DNA from: Streptococcus mitis
GTDB taxonomy: Bacteria > Bacillota > Bacilli > Lactobacillales > Streptococcaceae
NCBI RefSeq assembly: GCF_009496155.1
Contig: NZ_WIJP01000003.1
Coordinates: 62,001 to 126,000, forward strand
Direction: 5' to 3'
DNA length: 64,000 nucleotides
The notes under the pieces are model-generated. The model saw nothing but the letters and a program-made list of their open reading frames with translations, did no database searches and was not told where the DNA came from. Position numbers and translations under genes: made by a program. Below are positions 17,928 through 27,747 of the stretch, piece by piece (the stretch's first letter is position 1; each line of letters opens with the position of its first letter).

Positions 17928-17955
17928 AAAAAAGCACCTGACGGCAATCAGGCGC
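17928..17955 (-). terminator. Minus-strand terminator in the early region
   Basis: The stem GCACCTGA/TCAGGCGC (one mismatch) is followed on the minus strand by TTTTTT, so it would stop leftward transcription, although no minus-strand gene is near. Confidence 0.5.
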
Positions 17956-18004
17956 TCAACAAAATTATTCATGAAAATTATAACACAGAAAGGGAGGAAT
18001 TGCC

Positions 18005-18355
18005 ATGCCGGTTATAAATAATGTGAATTTTCGCCCAGTATCTCAATCCGAAAAAGCTGAGTATGGTGGATATAAAAGCTTAGAAGAAAAATTCAACGAT
18101 CTATCTGAGACAACTTTAAAACTTTGGGCAAATGAAATGAAAAATCATCCTGAATTTAAACATTTCGTTTATCATCCGACCCATAAAACGGTTTTAGTAA
18201 ATTACAAAGGTTTTGCTCTGTACTGTATGTGGAAGTCACGGAATAGATACAAGACAAAAAAAGAGAGTCTGAGAGAGATGTTGGAAGATTTGAAGAAAGT
18301 AAAAGATCTTTTACAAGAGGTTGCTGAATTAGACTTGGAAGATCTTATTGCGTAA
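18005..18355 (+). CDS. Early phage protein, possibly DNA-binding
   Basis: The 116-residue product (MPVINNVNFRPVSQSEKAEYGG..., HPEFKHFVYHPTHKTVLVNYKGF) looks like small excisionase or DUF771-type DNA-binding proteins found after the antirepressor in streptococcal phages. The C-terminus is a charged helix. GGGAGG precedes the ATG. Function is not established. Confidence 0.5.
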   Translation: MPVINNVNFRPVSQSEKAEYGGYKSLEEKFNDLSETTLKLWANEMKNHPEFKHFVYHPTHKTVLVNYKGFALYCMWKSRNRYKTKKESLREMLEDLKKVKDLLQEVAELDLEDLIA

Positions 18356-18365
18356 GAGGATAAAG

Positions 18366-18554
18366 ATGAACATACTAAACAAACTAACAAAATATTTCTT
18401 GGGTCAAGAAAGGAATGTAGATTGGCGAATCGTAGCTTTGGATTTAAACAGAGCATTGATTGACCTTCAAGAAAAATATCAACAAGCAAATCAGCGTATA
18501 GCTGATCTAGAAAAAATCGTAGCAATCTATAAAGCAAAGGAAAACTCAAAATGA
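18366..18554 (+). CDS. Small coiled-coil early phage protein
   Basis: A 62-residue protein starting MNILNKLTKYFLGQ with a C-terminal coiled coil (LIDLQEKYQQANQRIADLEKI). GAGGA before the ATG favours this start over an upstream TTG. Its stop overlaps the next start (ATGA). No function recognised. Confidence 0.6.
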   Translation: MNILNKLTKYFLGQERNVDWRIVALDLNRALIDLQEKYQQANQRIADLEKIVAIYKAKENSK

Positions 18555-18748
18555 TGGAATACATTTATTCGGTAACAATCGTAGGAATTGGACTATGGTC
18601 GCTAGTGAATACACTGGATGACCATGCTGAAAAGAAGCGGCAAGAACGCCAGCGAATAGCGAGCAGTATCGCACTCATGAATCTGAGAAATTCAGACAAA
18701 CAATTTACTTATGATGTGGAACCGCCAGAAGGGCTAGTTAAGGAGTAG
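18551..18748 (+). CDS. Small membrane-anchored early phage protein
   Basis: 65 residues with one N-terminal membrane segment (YIYSVTIVGIGLWSLVNTL) and a basic helical tail. Translationally coupled by a four-base overlap to the gene before. Unknown role. Confidence 0.6.
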   Translation: MMEYIYSVTIVGIGLWSLVNTLDDHAEKKRQERQRIASSIALMNLRNSDKQFTYDVEPPEGLVKE

Positions 18749-18752
18749 AAAA

Positions 18753-18980
18753 ATGAACAGAAAATATAAAACTAGAGGAACACAAGAACCAACACCACGT
18801 ATCAGAGTAGCTCGTGAACACTATGAGCGTATTATAGACCTCGCGGATGAGTGTGATATGAAATTGATTGACGTTTTAAACCAGCTACTGGATTTTGCTC
18901 TTGAACATGCGGAAGTTGAAGAGATTCAAATTCCTGTCAAATCTTTAAGAGTCGGAGGAGAAAAAGATGGTGACGATTAA
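18753..18980 (+). CDS. Small phage protein, ribbon-helix-helix-like
   Basis: The 75-residue product has PRIRVAREHYERIIDLADECD followed by a helix, resembling short ribbon-helix-helix regulators. It overlaps the next gene by 14 bases. The fold is inferred from pattern only. Confidence 0.5.
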   Translation: MNRKYKTRGTQEPTPRIRVAREHYERIIDLADECDMKLIDVLNQLLDFALEHAEVEEIQIPVKSLRVGGEKDGDD

Positions 18981-20247
18981 TAAACTAGAAATCGAAAACG
19001 TCAAGCGCGTTAAAGCGGTCAAATTAGAGCCGTCAGCGACTGGTTTGACAATCGTGGGTGGAAATAACAATCAGGGTAAAACAAGCGTACTAGATGCGAT
19101 TGCTTGGGCGCTGGGTGGCAACAAGTACAAGCCTAGCCAAGCACAACGCGAAGGAAGTACAATCCCTCCTAGTCTTAAAATCACGCTATCAAACGGCTTG
19201 ATTGTGGAGCGCAGTGGTAAGAACAGCACTCTCAAGGTCATTGACCCTAGTGGTAACAAGGCTGGTCAAAACTTGCTGGATAGCTTTGTGGAAGAGCTAG
19301 CCATCAACTTGCCAAAATTCATGGAGCAGACTAGCAAAGAAAAGGCTAAAACTCTGTTGCAGATTATCGGAGTTGGTCCGCAATTGGCTGAACTGGAAAT
19401 GCAGGAGAAAGCCAAATATGATGAACGTCACGCAATCGGTGTTATCGCTGACCAAAAGGAGAAGTTCGCTAAAGAACAGCCGTACTATCCAGATGCACCG
19501 AAAGAGCTAGTCTCTATCTCTGAACTTATCCAACAACAACAAGCTATCCTTGCCAAGAATGGCGAGAATGCTCGTAAGCGCCAGAACTTGGTATCTATCC
19601 AAAATCAACACGCTTCAGCAACTGCAGAGGTTAAACGATTGGAGCAATTGCTGGCTGATGCCAAAGAAAAAGAAAGTCAGCTGGCTCAAGACTCGGCTAT
19701 TGCGAATACCGACGCTATGGATCTTCTCGATGAATCGACTGAGGAGATTGAAAACAACATCGCAGAGATTGACGAAATCAATCGTAAAGTGCGTGCTAAT
19801 CTGGACAAGGATAAAGCAGAAGAAGATGCCAAGGGTTATCGCGAGCAATACAAGGAACTTGATAATGTGATTGCTGACATCCGTAAGCAGAAGACAGACT
19901 TGCTTACAAACGCAGATTTACCGTTGCCGGGCTTATCCGTGGACGATGGCGAACTGCTCTATCTTGGCCAGCGCTGGGATAACATGTCTGGTAGTCAGCA
20001 ACTACAGGTAGCGACTGCAATCGTGCGTAAATTGAAACCAGAGTGTGGCTTTGTGTTGATTGACAAGCTGGAACAAATGGACCAATTGACTCTACAGGAA
20101 TTCGGCGCATGGCTTGAGCAAGAAGGTTTGCAAGCAATCGCGACACGAGTATCAACAGGAGATGAATGTAGCATCCTGATTGAAGACGGGTATAGCGTTA
20201 AGCCAGAGGTGGCACAAGTACCTAAAACATGGCAAGGAGGATTTTAA
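18967..20247 (+). CDS. SMC/Rad50-like AAA ATPase
   Basis: The 426-residue protein has an N-terminal Walker A (GGNNNQGKTS, near residue 35), a central coiled-coil region (~130-320) and a C-terminal head half with MSGSQQLQVATAIV and a Walker B-like FVLIDKLEQMD. This is the layout of small SMC-like ATPases that accompany phage recombination modules. Its neighbour is a Sak4-like RecA-fold protein four bases downstream, so both probably act in DNA repair or annealing during replication. Confidence 0.75.
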   Translation: MVTINKLEIENVKRVKAVKLEPSATGLTIVGGNNNQGKTSVLDAIAWALGGNKYKPSQAQREGSTIPPSLKITLSNGLIVERSGKNSTLKVIDPSGNKAGQNLLDSFVEELAINLPKFMEQTSKEKAKTLLQIIGVGPQLAELEMQEKAKYDERHAIGVIADQKEKFAKEQPYYPDAPKELVSISELIQQQQAILAKNGENARKRQNLVSIQNQHASATAEVKRLEQLLADAKEKESQLAQDSAIANTDAMDLLDESTEEIENNIAEIDEINRKVRANLDKDKAEEDAKGYREQYKELDNVIADIRKQKTDLLTNADLPLPGLSVDDGELLYLGQRWDNMSGSQQLQVATAIVRKLKPECGFVLIDKLEQMDQLTLQEFGAWLEQEGLQAIATRVSTGDECSILIEDGYSVKPEVAQVPKTWQGGF

Positions 20248-20250
20248 CAA

Positions 20251-21369
20251 ATGCAAATCACAAGAGGAAAACGGGCGCGAGCTCAAAAGGTAGTTATCTA
20301 CGGTCCGGAAGGAATTGGCAAGTCCACGTTTGCTGCTGAATTTCCAAATGCGGCCTTCATCGACACGGAAGGCTCGACTGATAACATGGATGTAGCACGA
20401 TTAGACAAGCCGACCAGCTGGACCATGCTCATCAATGAGATTGCTTTTATCAAAGCAAATCCGACTGAGTGCGGGACACTCGTTATTGACACAATCGATT
20501 GGGCAGAAGCTTTGGCAGTTAATTACATCTGTTCGCAACATGGTAAGCAAGGGATTGAGGATTTTGGCTGGGGCAAAGGCTACACCTACGTCCAAGAAGA
20601 AATGGGACGTTTCTTAAATAGCCTGTCTGATTTAGTTGATATGGGCATCAATGTGGTATTGACTGCGCACGCTCAGATTAAGAAATTTGAACAGCCTGAC
20701 GAGATGGGTTCTTATGACAGATATGAGCTCAAACTTGGTAAGAAGACGAGTTCCCAGACAGCTCCACTCGTAAAAGAATGGGCAGACATGGTTCTATTTG
20801 CCAATTACAAAACCTTAGTCATGACGGCCGAGAACGGTAAGAAGAAGGCGCAGGGCGGTGAACGTGTGATGTATACCAATCATCGACCTGCTTGGGATGC
20901 CAAAAATCGTCACGGATTGCCAGATGAATTGCCGTTCCATTATGCAGGGATTGCTCATATCTTTGCTAATCAGCAAGTGCATACACAACAGCCACAACCG
21001 CAGACAGTCGCTCCAGAATCTAAGCAGGCTGTTCAGCAAGCCCCTGAGCAAATCCAAGAGGAATTGCCTCTCGATATGTCACAGGTCGCTGAAAAACCTC
21101 AAAATGAAGCCCCTAGCAAGACTCAGACACCACCAGCGCAATATCATGCAAGCTTGCCTAAGAGTTTGACGGACCTCATGACGCAAGGAAATGTGACAGA
21201 AGAAGAACTTCAAAAAGTCGCTTACATCCGTGGACACTTCCCACTAGGAACTCCGATTGAAAACTTCCCTCCTGATTACTGGGATATGATTGTGGCACAT
21301 TGGCAGGCGACTATGGAAGTTATTCAAAATCAAGTACGAGCGGATCCTGAACTGCCCTTCACCGTGTAG
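20251..21369 (+). CDS. Sak4-like RecA-fold recombination ATPase
   Basis: The 372-residue protein has Walker A (YGPEGIGKST, near residue 20) and Walker B (LVIDTIDW) of the phage AAA_24/Sak4 group, single-strand annealing or RecA-like proteins. A Gln/Pro-rich linker separates a C-terminal helical domain. Its place before the DUF669 single-strand-binding-like gene and a helicase fits a phage recombination/replication operon. Confidence 0.78.
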   Translation: MQITRGKRARAQKVVIYGPEGIGKSTFAAEFPNAAFIDTEGSTDNMDVARLDKPTSWTMLINEIAFIKANPTECGTLVIDTIDWAEALAVNYICSQHGKQGIEDFGWGKGYTYVQEEMGRFLNSLSDLVDMGINVVLTAHAQIKKFEQPDEMGSYDRYELKLGKKTSSQTAPLVKEWADMVLFANYKTLVMTAENGKKKAQGGERVMYTNHRPAWDAKNRHGLPDELPFHYAGIAHIFANQQVHTQQPQPQTVAPESKQAVQQAPEQIQEELPLDMSQVAEKPQNEAPSKTQTPPAQYHASLPKSLTDLMTQGNVTEEELQKVAYIRGHFPLGTPIENFPPDYWDMIVAHWQATMEVIQNQVRADPELPFTV

Positions 21370-21414
21370 ATTTTGGGAATTAGAAATCATAGCAAAATAC
21401 AATAAGGAGTATCT

Positions 21415-21837
21415 ATGAAAGATAAAACTATTCAAATTGATTTGTCAAAAATCGCAAATACAGCCTTACAAGAAAAGGTTGACAAAGAACTTGAAAAAGT
21501 CCTTGAGAACATTCTGGATCTCAATACAGAAGCCAAAGCAACCCGTAAGGTTACTATCACACTAACGATGTCAACAGACGATGAACGTACGGTCGTTAAG
21601 ACAGGCATGGAAGTCAAATCTACTTTAGCACCACAAAAAGGTGTCGCAACAACTGTCATTGTCGGCCGTGATGACACTGGTAAAATTCACGCGAATGAGC
21701 TCAAAAGCGGCATCCCTGGTCAGACATATTTTGACGATAATGGGGACATGAGAACCGACACTGGCGATCTCATTGAAAAAGTAGAACAACAAAGCACAAA
21801 TATTATTGATTACAACAAAAAGAAAGCAGGTAACTAA
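21415..21837 (+). CDS. Conserved phage protein (replication-terminator-like annotation)
   Basis: A 140-residue acidic protein (MKDKTIQIDLSKIANTALQEK..., TRKVTITLTMSTDDERTVV). Homologues in streptococcal phages are often labelled replication terminator protein without proof. It lies between Sak4-like and DUF2303-like genes, suggesting a role with replication proteins. Confidence 0.55.
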   Translation: MKDKTIQIDLSKIANTALQEKVDKELEKVLENILDLNTEAKATRKVTITLTMSTDDERTVVKTGMEVKSTLAPQKGVATTVIVGRDDTGKIHANELKSGIPGQTYFDDNGDMRTDTGDLIEKVEQQSTNIIDYNKKKAGN

Positions 21838-21839
21838 CC

Positions 21840-22577
21840 ATGACAGAAAATATTAAAGATGCATTATCATACGCAGTCGAACTAGCGGGTAAAGAAAAGA
21901 AAATCATTCGTTCAGAAACTGGGAAGGAATATTTTGACAGCAATGAATATGACTTACAGGAACTGACGCCTCGTAAGTACGCACCTATCCTTGAGCTTCA
22001 GACACTCAAAAGTCTAGTTGACTATCTCAAATCAGATAACGATTTCATCAGTGATCGTAAACTTGTAGTTGTCGTGGACAGTTTCTATAAGGTATCTGTA
22101 TATGATCAAGTTGATTTTGAAAATGGTAAACGTCCTCAGCTCGTATCTGTAAAAGCAACCGTTCCAGTTATTCCTTTTATCAATTGGCGCGACCAGGAAG
22201 AATTCAATATTATGCTGCAGTCTATGTTTATCAATGATGCAGACCGTAATTTGGTTTTGGATTTTGCTAGTCATTTGAAAATCGAAAAAGGTGCAGAAGT
22301 GCAGGACAATGGCATCAGTCAAATGGCTACGGTTCGCGATGGTGTAGCAAGCCTAGCACAAGCTAAAACTCCAAATCCAGTAACCTTGCGACCATATCGT
22401 ACTTTCAACGAAGTAGAGCAGCCTGCTAGTCAATTCATCTTCCGCATCAACAAATCGGCGAATCTCGCACTTTTTGAAGCAGATGGGGGTAGATGGAAAT
22501 TAGAAGCCGTCGAAAGCATCGCAAATTATTTAAAAAATGAACTTGCTAGCAACAAAAAAATTACTATTTTAGCTTAA
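21840..22577 (+). CDS. DUF2303-like phage protein
   Basis: The 245-residue product ends with NPVTLRPYRTFNEVEQPASQFIFRI, the region that resembles DUF2303 (YfdQ-like) proteins found in phage recombination clusters. It starts two bases after the gene before. Molecular function is unknown. Confidence 0.6.
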   Translation: MTENIKDALSYAVELAGKEKKIIRSETGKEYFDSNEYDLQELTPRKYAPILELQTLKSLVDYLKSDNDFISDRKLVVVVDSFYKVSVYDQVDFENGKRPQLVSVKATVPVIPFINWRDQEEFNIMLQSMFINDADRNLVLDFASHLKIEKGAEVQDNGISQMATVRDGVASLAQAKTPNPVTLRPYRTFNEVEQPASQFIFRINKSANLALFEADGGRWKLEAVESIANYLKNELASNKKITILA

Positions 22578-22590
22578 AGGAGAAATCAAC

Positions 22591-23130
22591 ATGACACAAC
22601 AATACAACAACTTTGATCACGAAATTGGCTGGGAAGATACGATCGAAAAAGACTCGGATTTCGTCCTCTTGCCTGACGGATTGTACTATTTTACAGTCGT
22701 TGGTATGGAACGTACACGTCACACGCCGAATCCACAAAATCCTGGCAAATTGCCAGCGTGTAACAAGGCTATCGTCAGCATCAAGATTGTAGCTAACGAA
22801 GGCGAAACAGAATTGCGACACAATCTATTCTTGCACAGCTCAACTGAAGGAATGCTATCTGCTTTCTTTGCTGCAATTGGCCAAAAGAAAAAAGGCGAAC
22901 CGTTTCGCATGAACTGGAATACCATCATCGGCGCAACTGGCGTATGTAAAGTCGGAACTCGACAATACAATAACAACAATTACAATGAAGTCAAATCCAT
23001 GCTATACCCTGAAGACGTTGATTACACAAAAGTGTTGAATCAGCAACCGGGACAAGTTCAGCAACCACAGCAGCCGAATTTTGCGCAACAACCGCAAGGG
23101 CAATCTGGATACCAAGCTGGGCAATTTTAG
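22591..23130 (+). CDS. DUF669 protein, likely single-strand DNA-binding
   Basis: The 179-residue protein contains an OB-like core (DSDFVLLPDGLYYFTVVGMERT..., KIVANEGETELRHNLFLHSS) and a Gln/Pro-rich C-terminal tail, the layout of DUF669 proteins that accompany Sak4-type recombinases and probably act as the phage single-strand binding protein. AAAGGAG precedes the start. Confidence 0.75.
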   Translation: MTQQYNNFDHEIGWEDTIEKDSDFVLLPDGLYYFTVVGMERTRHTPNPQNPGKLPACNKAIVSIKIVANEGETELRHNLFLHSSTEGMLSAFFAAIGQKKKGEPFRMNWNTIIGATGVCKVGTRQYNNNNYNEVKSMLYPEDVDYTKVLNQQPGQVQQPQQPNFAQQPQGQSGYQAGQF

Positions 23131-23140
23131 GAGGTAAGGG

Positions 23141-24724
23141 ATGCAATTAAGACCTTATCAACAGGAAGCACGGGAGGCTGTTCAAGCTGAATGGGCTAAA
23201 GGTCGCAAGCGCACGCTCTTAGTATTGCCAACAGGTTGTGGAAAGACAATCGTCTTCTCCAAAATCATTGAAGACCAAGTGAAAGAGGGCAAGCGCGTGC
23301 TTGTCCTTGCTCATAGGTCAGAGCTTTTAGAGCAGGCTAGCGACAAGCTCAAGACTGCGACAGGACTCGGCACGGCCTTAGAAAAAGCTGAGAATACCTC
23401 TATCGGTTCATGGTATCGTGTTGTAGTTGGTTCTGTCCAAACCATGCAGAGAGAGAAACGGCTTAGTCAATTTCCTCCTGATTGGTTCGACACAATTGTA
23501 GTCGACGAAGCACACCATGCTATTTCAGATGGCTACCAACGTGTGCTTGGTTATTTTGAGCAGTCGGATGTGCTGGGTGTCACAGCCACGCCTGACCGTG
23601 GAGATATGAAAAACCTTGGCTCTTACTTCGACAGCTTAGCTTATGAGTATTCGCTAGTCCAAGCTATCCAAGAAGGCTACCTATCTAAAATCAAGGCTTT
23701 GACAATTCCGCTCAGCTTGGATTTATCAAATGTCAACATGTCAGCGGGTGATTTCAAGGCGAGCGATGTCGGGACGGCATTAGACCCATACCTGGAACAG
23801 ATAGCAGACGAAATGGTCAAGCAATGTGCAGACCGCAAGATAGTCGTATTCTTACCTTTAGTTAAAACTTCGCAAAAGTTTCGCGACATCTTAAACGCAA
23901 AAGGCTTTCGTGCCGCTGAAGTCAATGGAGAGTCCAAGGATCGTGCAGAAGTCTTAGAAGATTTTGAGAAAGATCGCTACAACGTTCTTTGTAATTCCAT
24001 GCTTCTAACAGAAGGATGGGATTGCCCATCAGTAGACTGTGTAGTTGTGCTAAGACCTACTAAGGTACGTGCCTTATATAGCCAGATGGTGGGGCGTGGT
24101 ACTCGTTTACATCCAGGAAAGGAAGAATTACTCTTGCTAGACTTTCTCTGGCACACCGAACGCCACGAGCTATGCCGTCCAGCTCACTTGATCTGTGAGA
24201 CTCCAGAAGTCGCTCAGAAAATGGTTGAGAATATGGAAGAACAGACGGGCGTCATGCTCGATCTTGAAGATATGGAAGTTAAGGCAACGGAGGACGTCGT
24301 CGCACAGCGTGAAGAGGCTTTGGCAAAACAACTGGAAGAAATGCGCAAGCGTAAACGCAAACTTGTGGATCCATTGCAATTCGAAATGTCTATCCATGCT
24401 GAAGACTTGTCGAACTACGTGCCCAATTTCGGATGGGAAATGGCGCCTGCTAGTGACAAGCAAATTAAAGCGCTTGAGAAATACGGTATACTTCCTGATG
24501 AAATCGGGAATGCTGGAAAGGCTGCTTTATATTTAGACAGATTGCACAAACGACAATCCGAAGAATTGACGACACCGAAACAAATTCGCTTTCTGGAAGG
24601 CCGTGGCTTTAAAGATGTGGGCATGTGGCAATTTGACCACGCTAGAAATATGATTGATCGCATTGCGGCCAACGGTTGGCGATTGCCAGCAGGCGTGCGA
24701 CCAGCTGAATATGTGCCGAGGTGA
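23141..24724 (+). CDS. Superfamily 2 DEAD/DEAH helicase
   Basis: A 527-residue helicase with motif I LPTGCGKT, motif II VDEAHH, motif III VTATPDR and the helicase C domain ending in MVGRGTRL. A coiled stretch and C-terminal extension (~360-527) follow. It probably opens DNA during phage replication or recombination, together with the ATPases upstream and the primase-helicase downstream. Confidence 0.88.
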   Translation: MQLRPYQQEAREAVQAEWAKGRKRTLLVLPTGCGKTIVFSKIIEDQVKEGKRVLVLAHRSELLEQASDKLKTATGLGTALEKAENTSIGSWYRVVVGSVQTMQREKRLSQFPPDWFDTIVVDEAHHAISDGYQRVLGYFEQSDVLGVTATPDRGDMKNLGSYFDSLAYEYSLVQAIQEGYLSKIKALTIPLSLDLSNVNMSAGDFKASDVGTALDPYLEQIADEMVKQCADRKIVVFLPLVKTSQKFRDILNAKGFRAAEVNGESKDRAEVLEDFEKDRYNVLCNSMLLTEGWDCPSVDCVVVLRPTKVRALYSQMVGRGTRLHPGKEELLLLDFLWHTERHELCRPAHLICETPEVAQKMVENMEEQTGVMLDLEDMEVKATEDVVAQREEALAKQLEEMRKRKRKLVDPLQFEMSIHAEDLSNYVPNFGWEMAPASDKQIKALEKYGILPDEIGNAGKAALYLDRLHKRQSEELTTPKQIRFLEGRGFKDVGMWQFDHARNMIDRIAANGWRLPAGVRPAEYVPR

Positions 24725-24727
24725 TGT

Positions 24728-25459
24728 ATGGAACTAAATATAATTTACAACGAAGATTGCTTAGTCGGTATGCAAAGAATACCTGACAAGTCAATCGACA
24801 TGATATTGTGTGATTTGCCTTATGGCACGACCAGAAACAGCTGGGACAGTGTACTGCCGTTTAATAAGCTTTGGGAACAATATGAACGAATTATCAAAGA
24901 TAATGGCGCGATTGTACTGACTGCACAAACTCCGTTTGATAAAGCGCTAGGAACGAGCAAGCCAGAATGGTTGCGTTATGAATGGATTTGGGAAAAAACC
25001 AATGCAACAGGACACTTGAACGCCAATCGAATGCCGTTAAAGTCGCATGAGAACATTCTTGTGTTCTATAAAGAATTGCCAATATACAATCCGCAGTTTA
25101 CTTACGGAAAACCGTACAAGGCGACCTATAGTACGCATAGCAGCAACTATGGAAAGCAAAAGGATAATATCGAAACCGTGAATGATGGCTATCGTTTTCC
25201 TAGAAGTGTATTATTTTTCAAAAACGAAAAAGACAATTTTCACCCGACGCAGAAACCGGTTGAATTGTTTGAGTACTTGATAAAGACATATACCAATGAT
25301 GAGGGGGTAGTGCTGGACAATTGCATAGGCAGCGGAACTACTGCGATAGCCTGCATTAACACTAATCGCAACTATATCGGTTTTGAAATTGATGAAGAAT
25401 ACTATCGCAAAGCCATAGATAGAATCAACAGTCATGTGTCGCAGATGACATTATTTTAG
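24728..25459 (+). CDS. Phage DNA methyltransferase (beta class)
   Basis: The 243-residue enzyme has catalytic motif IV LCDLPYG near residue 30 and the AdoMet motif CIGSGTTAIACINTNRNYIG near the C-terminus, the beta-class order of adenine-N6 or cytosine-N4 methyltransferases. No restriction gene is adjacent, so it is an orphan that probably protects phage DNA from host restriction. Target sequence is unknown. Confidence 0.85.
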   Translation: MELNIIYNEDCLVGMQRIPDKSIDMILCDLPYGTTRNSWDSVLPFNKLWEQYERIIKDNGAIVLTAQTPFDKALGTSKPEWLRYEWIWEKTNATGHLNANRMPLKSHENILVFYKELPIYNPQFTYGKPYKATYSTHSSNYGKQKDNIETVNDGYRFPRSVLFFKNEKDNFHPTQKPVELFEYLIKTYTNDEGVVLDNCIGSGTTAIACINTNRNYIGFEIDEEYYRKAIDRINSHVSQMTLF

Positions 25460-25473
25460 AAAAGGAGAAAACA

Positions 25474-27747
25474 GTGGCAGAAAATGATTTTAATTTGTTG
25501 CCGTTGCTGGATTATATCAATCCTGCCACGGTAGACTACCAAACGTGGGTTAATGTCGGTATGGCCCTTAAACACGAAGGGTACACAGCGTCCGACTGGG
25601 ATAGTTGGTCACAAAACGATAGCCGGTACAAGAAATTCGAGTGTTTCAAAAAATGGGATACCTTCAACGAGGAAGCAGGAACTATCGTGACAGGTGCGAC
25701 TATTACCCAACTTGCAAAAGAAAATGGCTGGGTGTCGCAGTCTAGTTATGATAGTGAGAACGCTCATGAGCTAGGATGGACGGACACCATTGACCGTGAT
25801 TATCGTGTCATTGATAAAGACTGGATTGAAGGTAAGGAAATTCATGAGCCGATAATTTGGAATCCGGTGCAAGAAATCATCAAATACCTTGAAACACTCT
25901 TTGAAGCTGGTGAAAATGTCGGTTATGTGACCAAGTGCTACCCCAAGACTGACGACGAAACTGGCGAGATTGTCAAATGGCTGCCAACAAAGGGAGCTTA
26001 CGACCGTACAGCTGGTGAGTTGATTCAGCTCTTACAAGAATGTAATGGAGATATTGGAGCTGTCCTTGGTGACTATCACGAAGAAGCCGGTGCATGGGTG
26101 CGATTTAATCCCATGGATGGAAAAGGCGCAAAAAATGAAAACGTAACAGATTTCAGATATGCTCTGGTTGAATCCGACAGCATGCCAATCGATAAGCAAA
26201 ATGCTATCTACAAGGAATTGGAGCTACCGATTGCAGCCTTGGTACACAGTGGAAATAAATCACTGCATGCCATCGTCAAAGTAGATGCCAAGAATTACGA
26301 GGAATACCGTAACCGGGTTGATTACCTTTACAAGATTTGTCAGAAGAATGGAATCATAGTTGATACTCAAAATAAAAATCCAAGTAGACTATCACGCATG
26401 CCAGGTTTTATCCGTAATGGCCAGCAGCAATTTTTGGTAGATACCAACATTGGTAAGGCTGACTGGGACGAATGGTATCAATACATCGAAGATTTGAACG
26501 ATGATTTACCTGATCCTGAAGGATTGGTCGACAGCTGGGATAACTTGCCAGAATTGGCTCCTGAGTTGATAAAAGGTGTCCTTCGTCAGGGTCATAAGAT
26601 GCTGATTGCTGGACCGTCTAAGGCTGGTAAGTCATTCGCACTGATAGAGATGTCAATCGCAATTGCCGAAGGCAAGAATTGGCTCGGTTGGGAATGTACC
26701 CAAGGGCGCGTCCTCTATGTCAATCTGGAACTAGACCGTCCGTCTGCTTTGCATCGTTTCCGTGATGTCTATCAGGCTATGGGATTGCCACCACAGAATA
26801 TCAGTAACATTGATATCTGGAATCTGCGTGGCAAGACCGTACCGATGGACAAGCTGGCGCCTAAGTTAATCCGTCGAGCTTTGAAGAAAAATTATATCGC
26901 AGTTATCATTGACCCGATTTACAAGGTACTTACTGGTGACGAGAACAGTGCAGACCAGATGGCACATTTTACGAATCAATTTGATAAAGTGGCCACAGAG
27001 TTAGGATCTAGCGTTATCTACTGTCACCACCACTCAAAAGGCAGTCAAGGTAGCAAGAAGTCCATGGACCGCGCTAGTGGTTCGGGTGTATTTGCTCGGG
27101 ATCCTGACGCGCTTATCGATTTGGTCGAGCTGGAAGTATCAGAAGAATTGCTTACTCAAAGACTGAATCAAGCAGCGTGCGAAGTGTACAAACAGGCCTT
27201 GCAAGAGCTAAATAATGCCTATTACCAGCAAAATGTCGGCTTAGATGACCTCTTGAGTCCTGCGCAAATGCGGACGCACTTCGAGAAAGGCATTCCTGAT
27301 GTGATGGCTCGTGCTCCGTATGTAGACAAGCTCGAAGAAGCTCGCAACAAGATCCAGATAGCGACTGCGTGGCGAGTCGAGGGCACGCTTCGAGAGTTTG
27401 CCAAATTCAAGCCAGTCAATATGTGGTTCAGTTATCCAGTGCACGCGCTTGATGAATCGGGCGTACTGGCAGATATTAAGCTTGACGACGATAAACCAGG
27501 GTGGATGAAAGCTAAAGAAACTCGCAAAAAGAACGCAAAGGAAGATAAAAAGCAAAAACTGATAGAGTTTGACGAAGCAATTGAAAACGCGAATTTCGGC
27601 GAGCCACCTTCAAAAGAAGACGTAGCTGAGTATTTAGGTATAACAGTTAGGACTGTCGAAAGACGAATAAAAACATCTAAAAAATACCAAATAGATAAAA
27701 ATACAGGCAATATTATCCCTGTAATAAAATCAGCGACAGAACCGTAA
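25474..27747 (+). CDS. Phage primase-helicase (PriCT/prim-pol and RecA-like domains)
   Basis: The 757-residue protein starts with a PriCT-like segment (INPATVDYQTWVNVGMALKH), followed by an archaeo-eukaryotic-type primase region (GAVLGDYHEEAGAWVRFNP, LVHSGNKSLHAIVKVDA), then a RepA-type helicase core (AGPSKAGKSFALIEMSIA, VIIDPIYKVL, IYCHHHSKG). The C-terminus ends in a predicted helix-turn-helix (SKEDVAEYLGITVRTVERRI). It would prime and unwind phage DNA at an origin, and a repeat-rich gap follows directly. Confidence 0.85.
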   Translation: MAENDFNLLPLLDYINPATVDYQTWVNVGMALKHEGYTASDWDSWSQNDSRYKKFECFKKWDTFNEEAGTIVTGATITQLAKENGWVSQSSYDSENAHELGWTDTIDRDYRVIDKDWIEGKEIHEPIIWNPVQEIIKYLETLFEAGENVGYVTKCYPKTDDETGEIVKWLPTKGAYDRTAGELIQLLQECNGDIGAVLGDYHEEAGAWVRFNPMDGKGAKNENVTDFRYALVESDSMPIDKQNAIYKELELPIAALVHSGNKSLHAIVKVDAKNYEEYRNRVDYLYKICQKNGIIVDTQNKNPSRLSRMPGFIRNGQQQFLVDTNIGKADWDEWYQYIEDLNDDLPDPEGLVDSWDNLPELAPELIKGVLRQGHKMLIAGPSKAGKSFALIEMSIAIAEGKNWLGWECTQGRVLYVNLELDRPSALHRFRDVYQAMGLPPQNISNIDIWNLRGKTVPMDKLAPKLIRRALKKNYIAVIIDPIYKVLTGDENSADQMAHFTNQFDKVATELGSSVIYCHHHSKGSQGSKKSMDRASGSGVFARDPDALIDLVELEVSEELLTQRLNQAACEVYKQALQELNNAYYQQNVGLDDLLSPAQMRTHFEKGIPDVMARAPYVDKLEEARNKIQIATAWRVEGTLREFAKFKPVNMWFSYPVHALDESGVLADIKLDDDKPGWMKAKETRKKNAKEDKKQKLIEFDEAIENANFGEPPSKEDVAEYLGITVRTVERRIKTSKKYQIDKNTGNIIPVIKSATEP

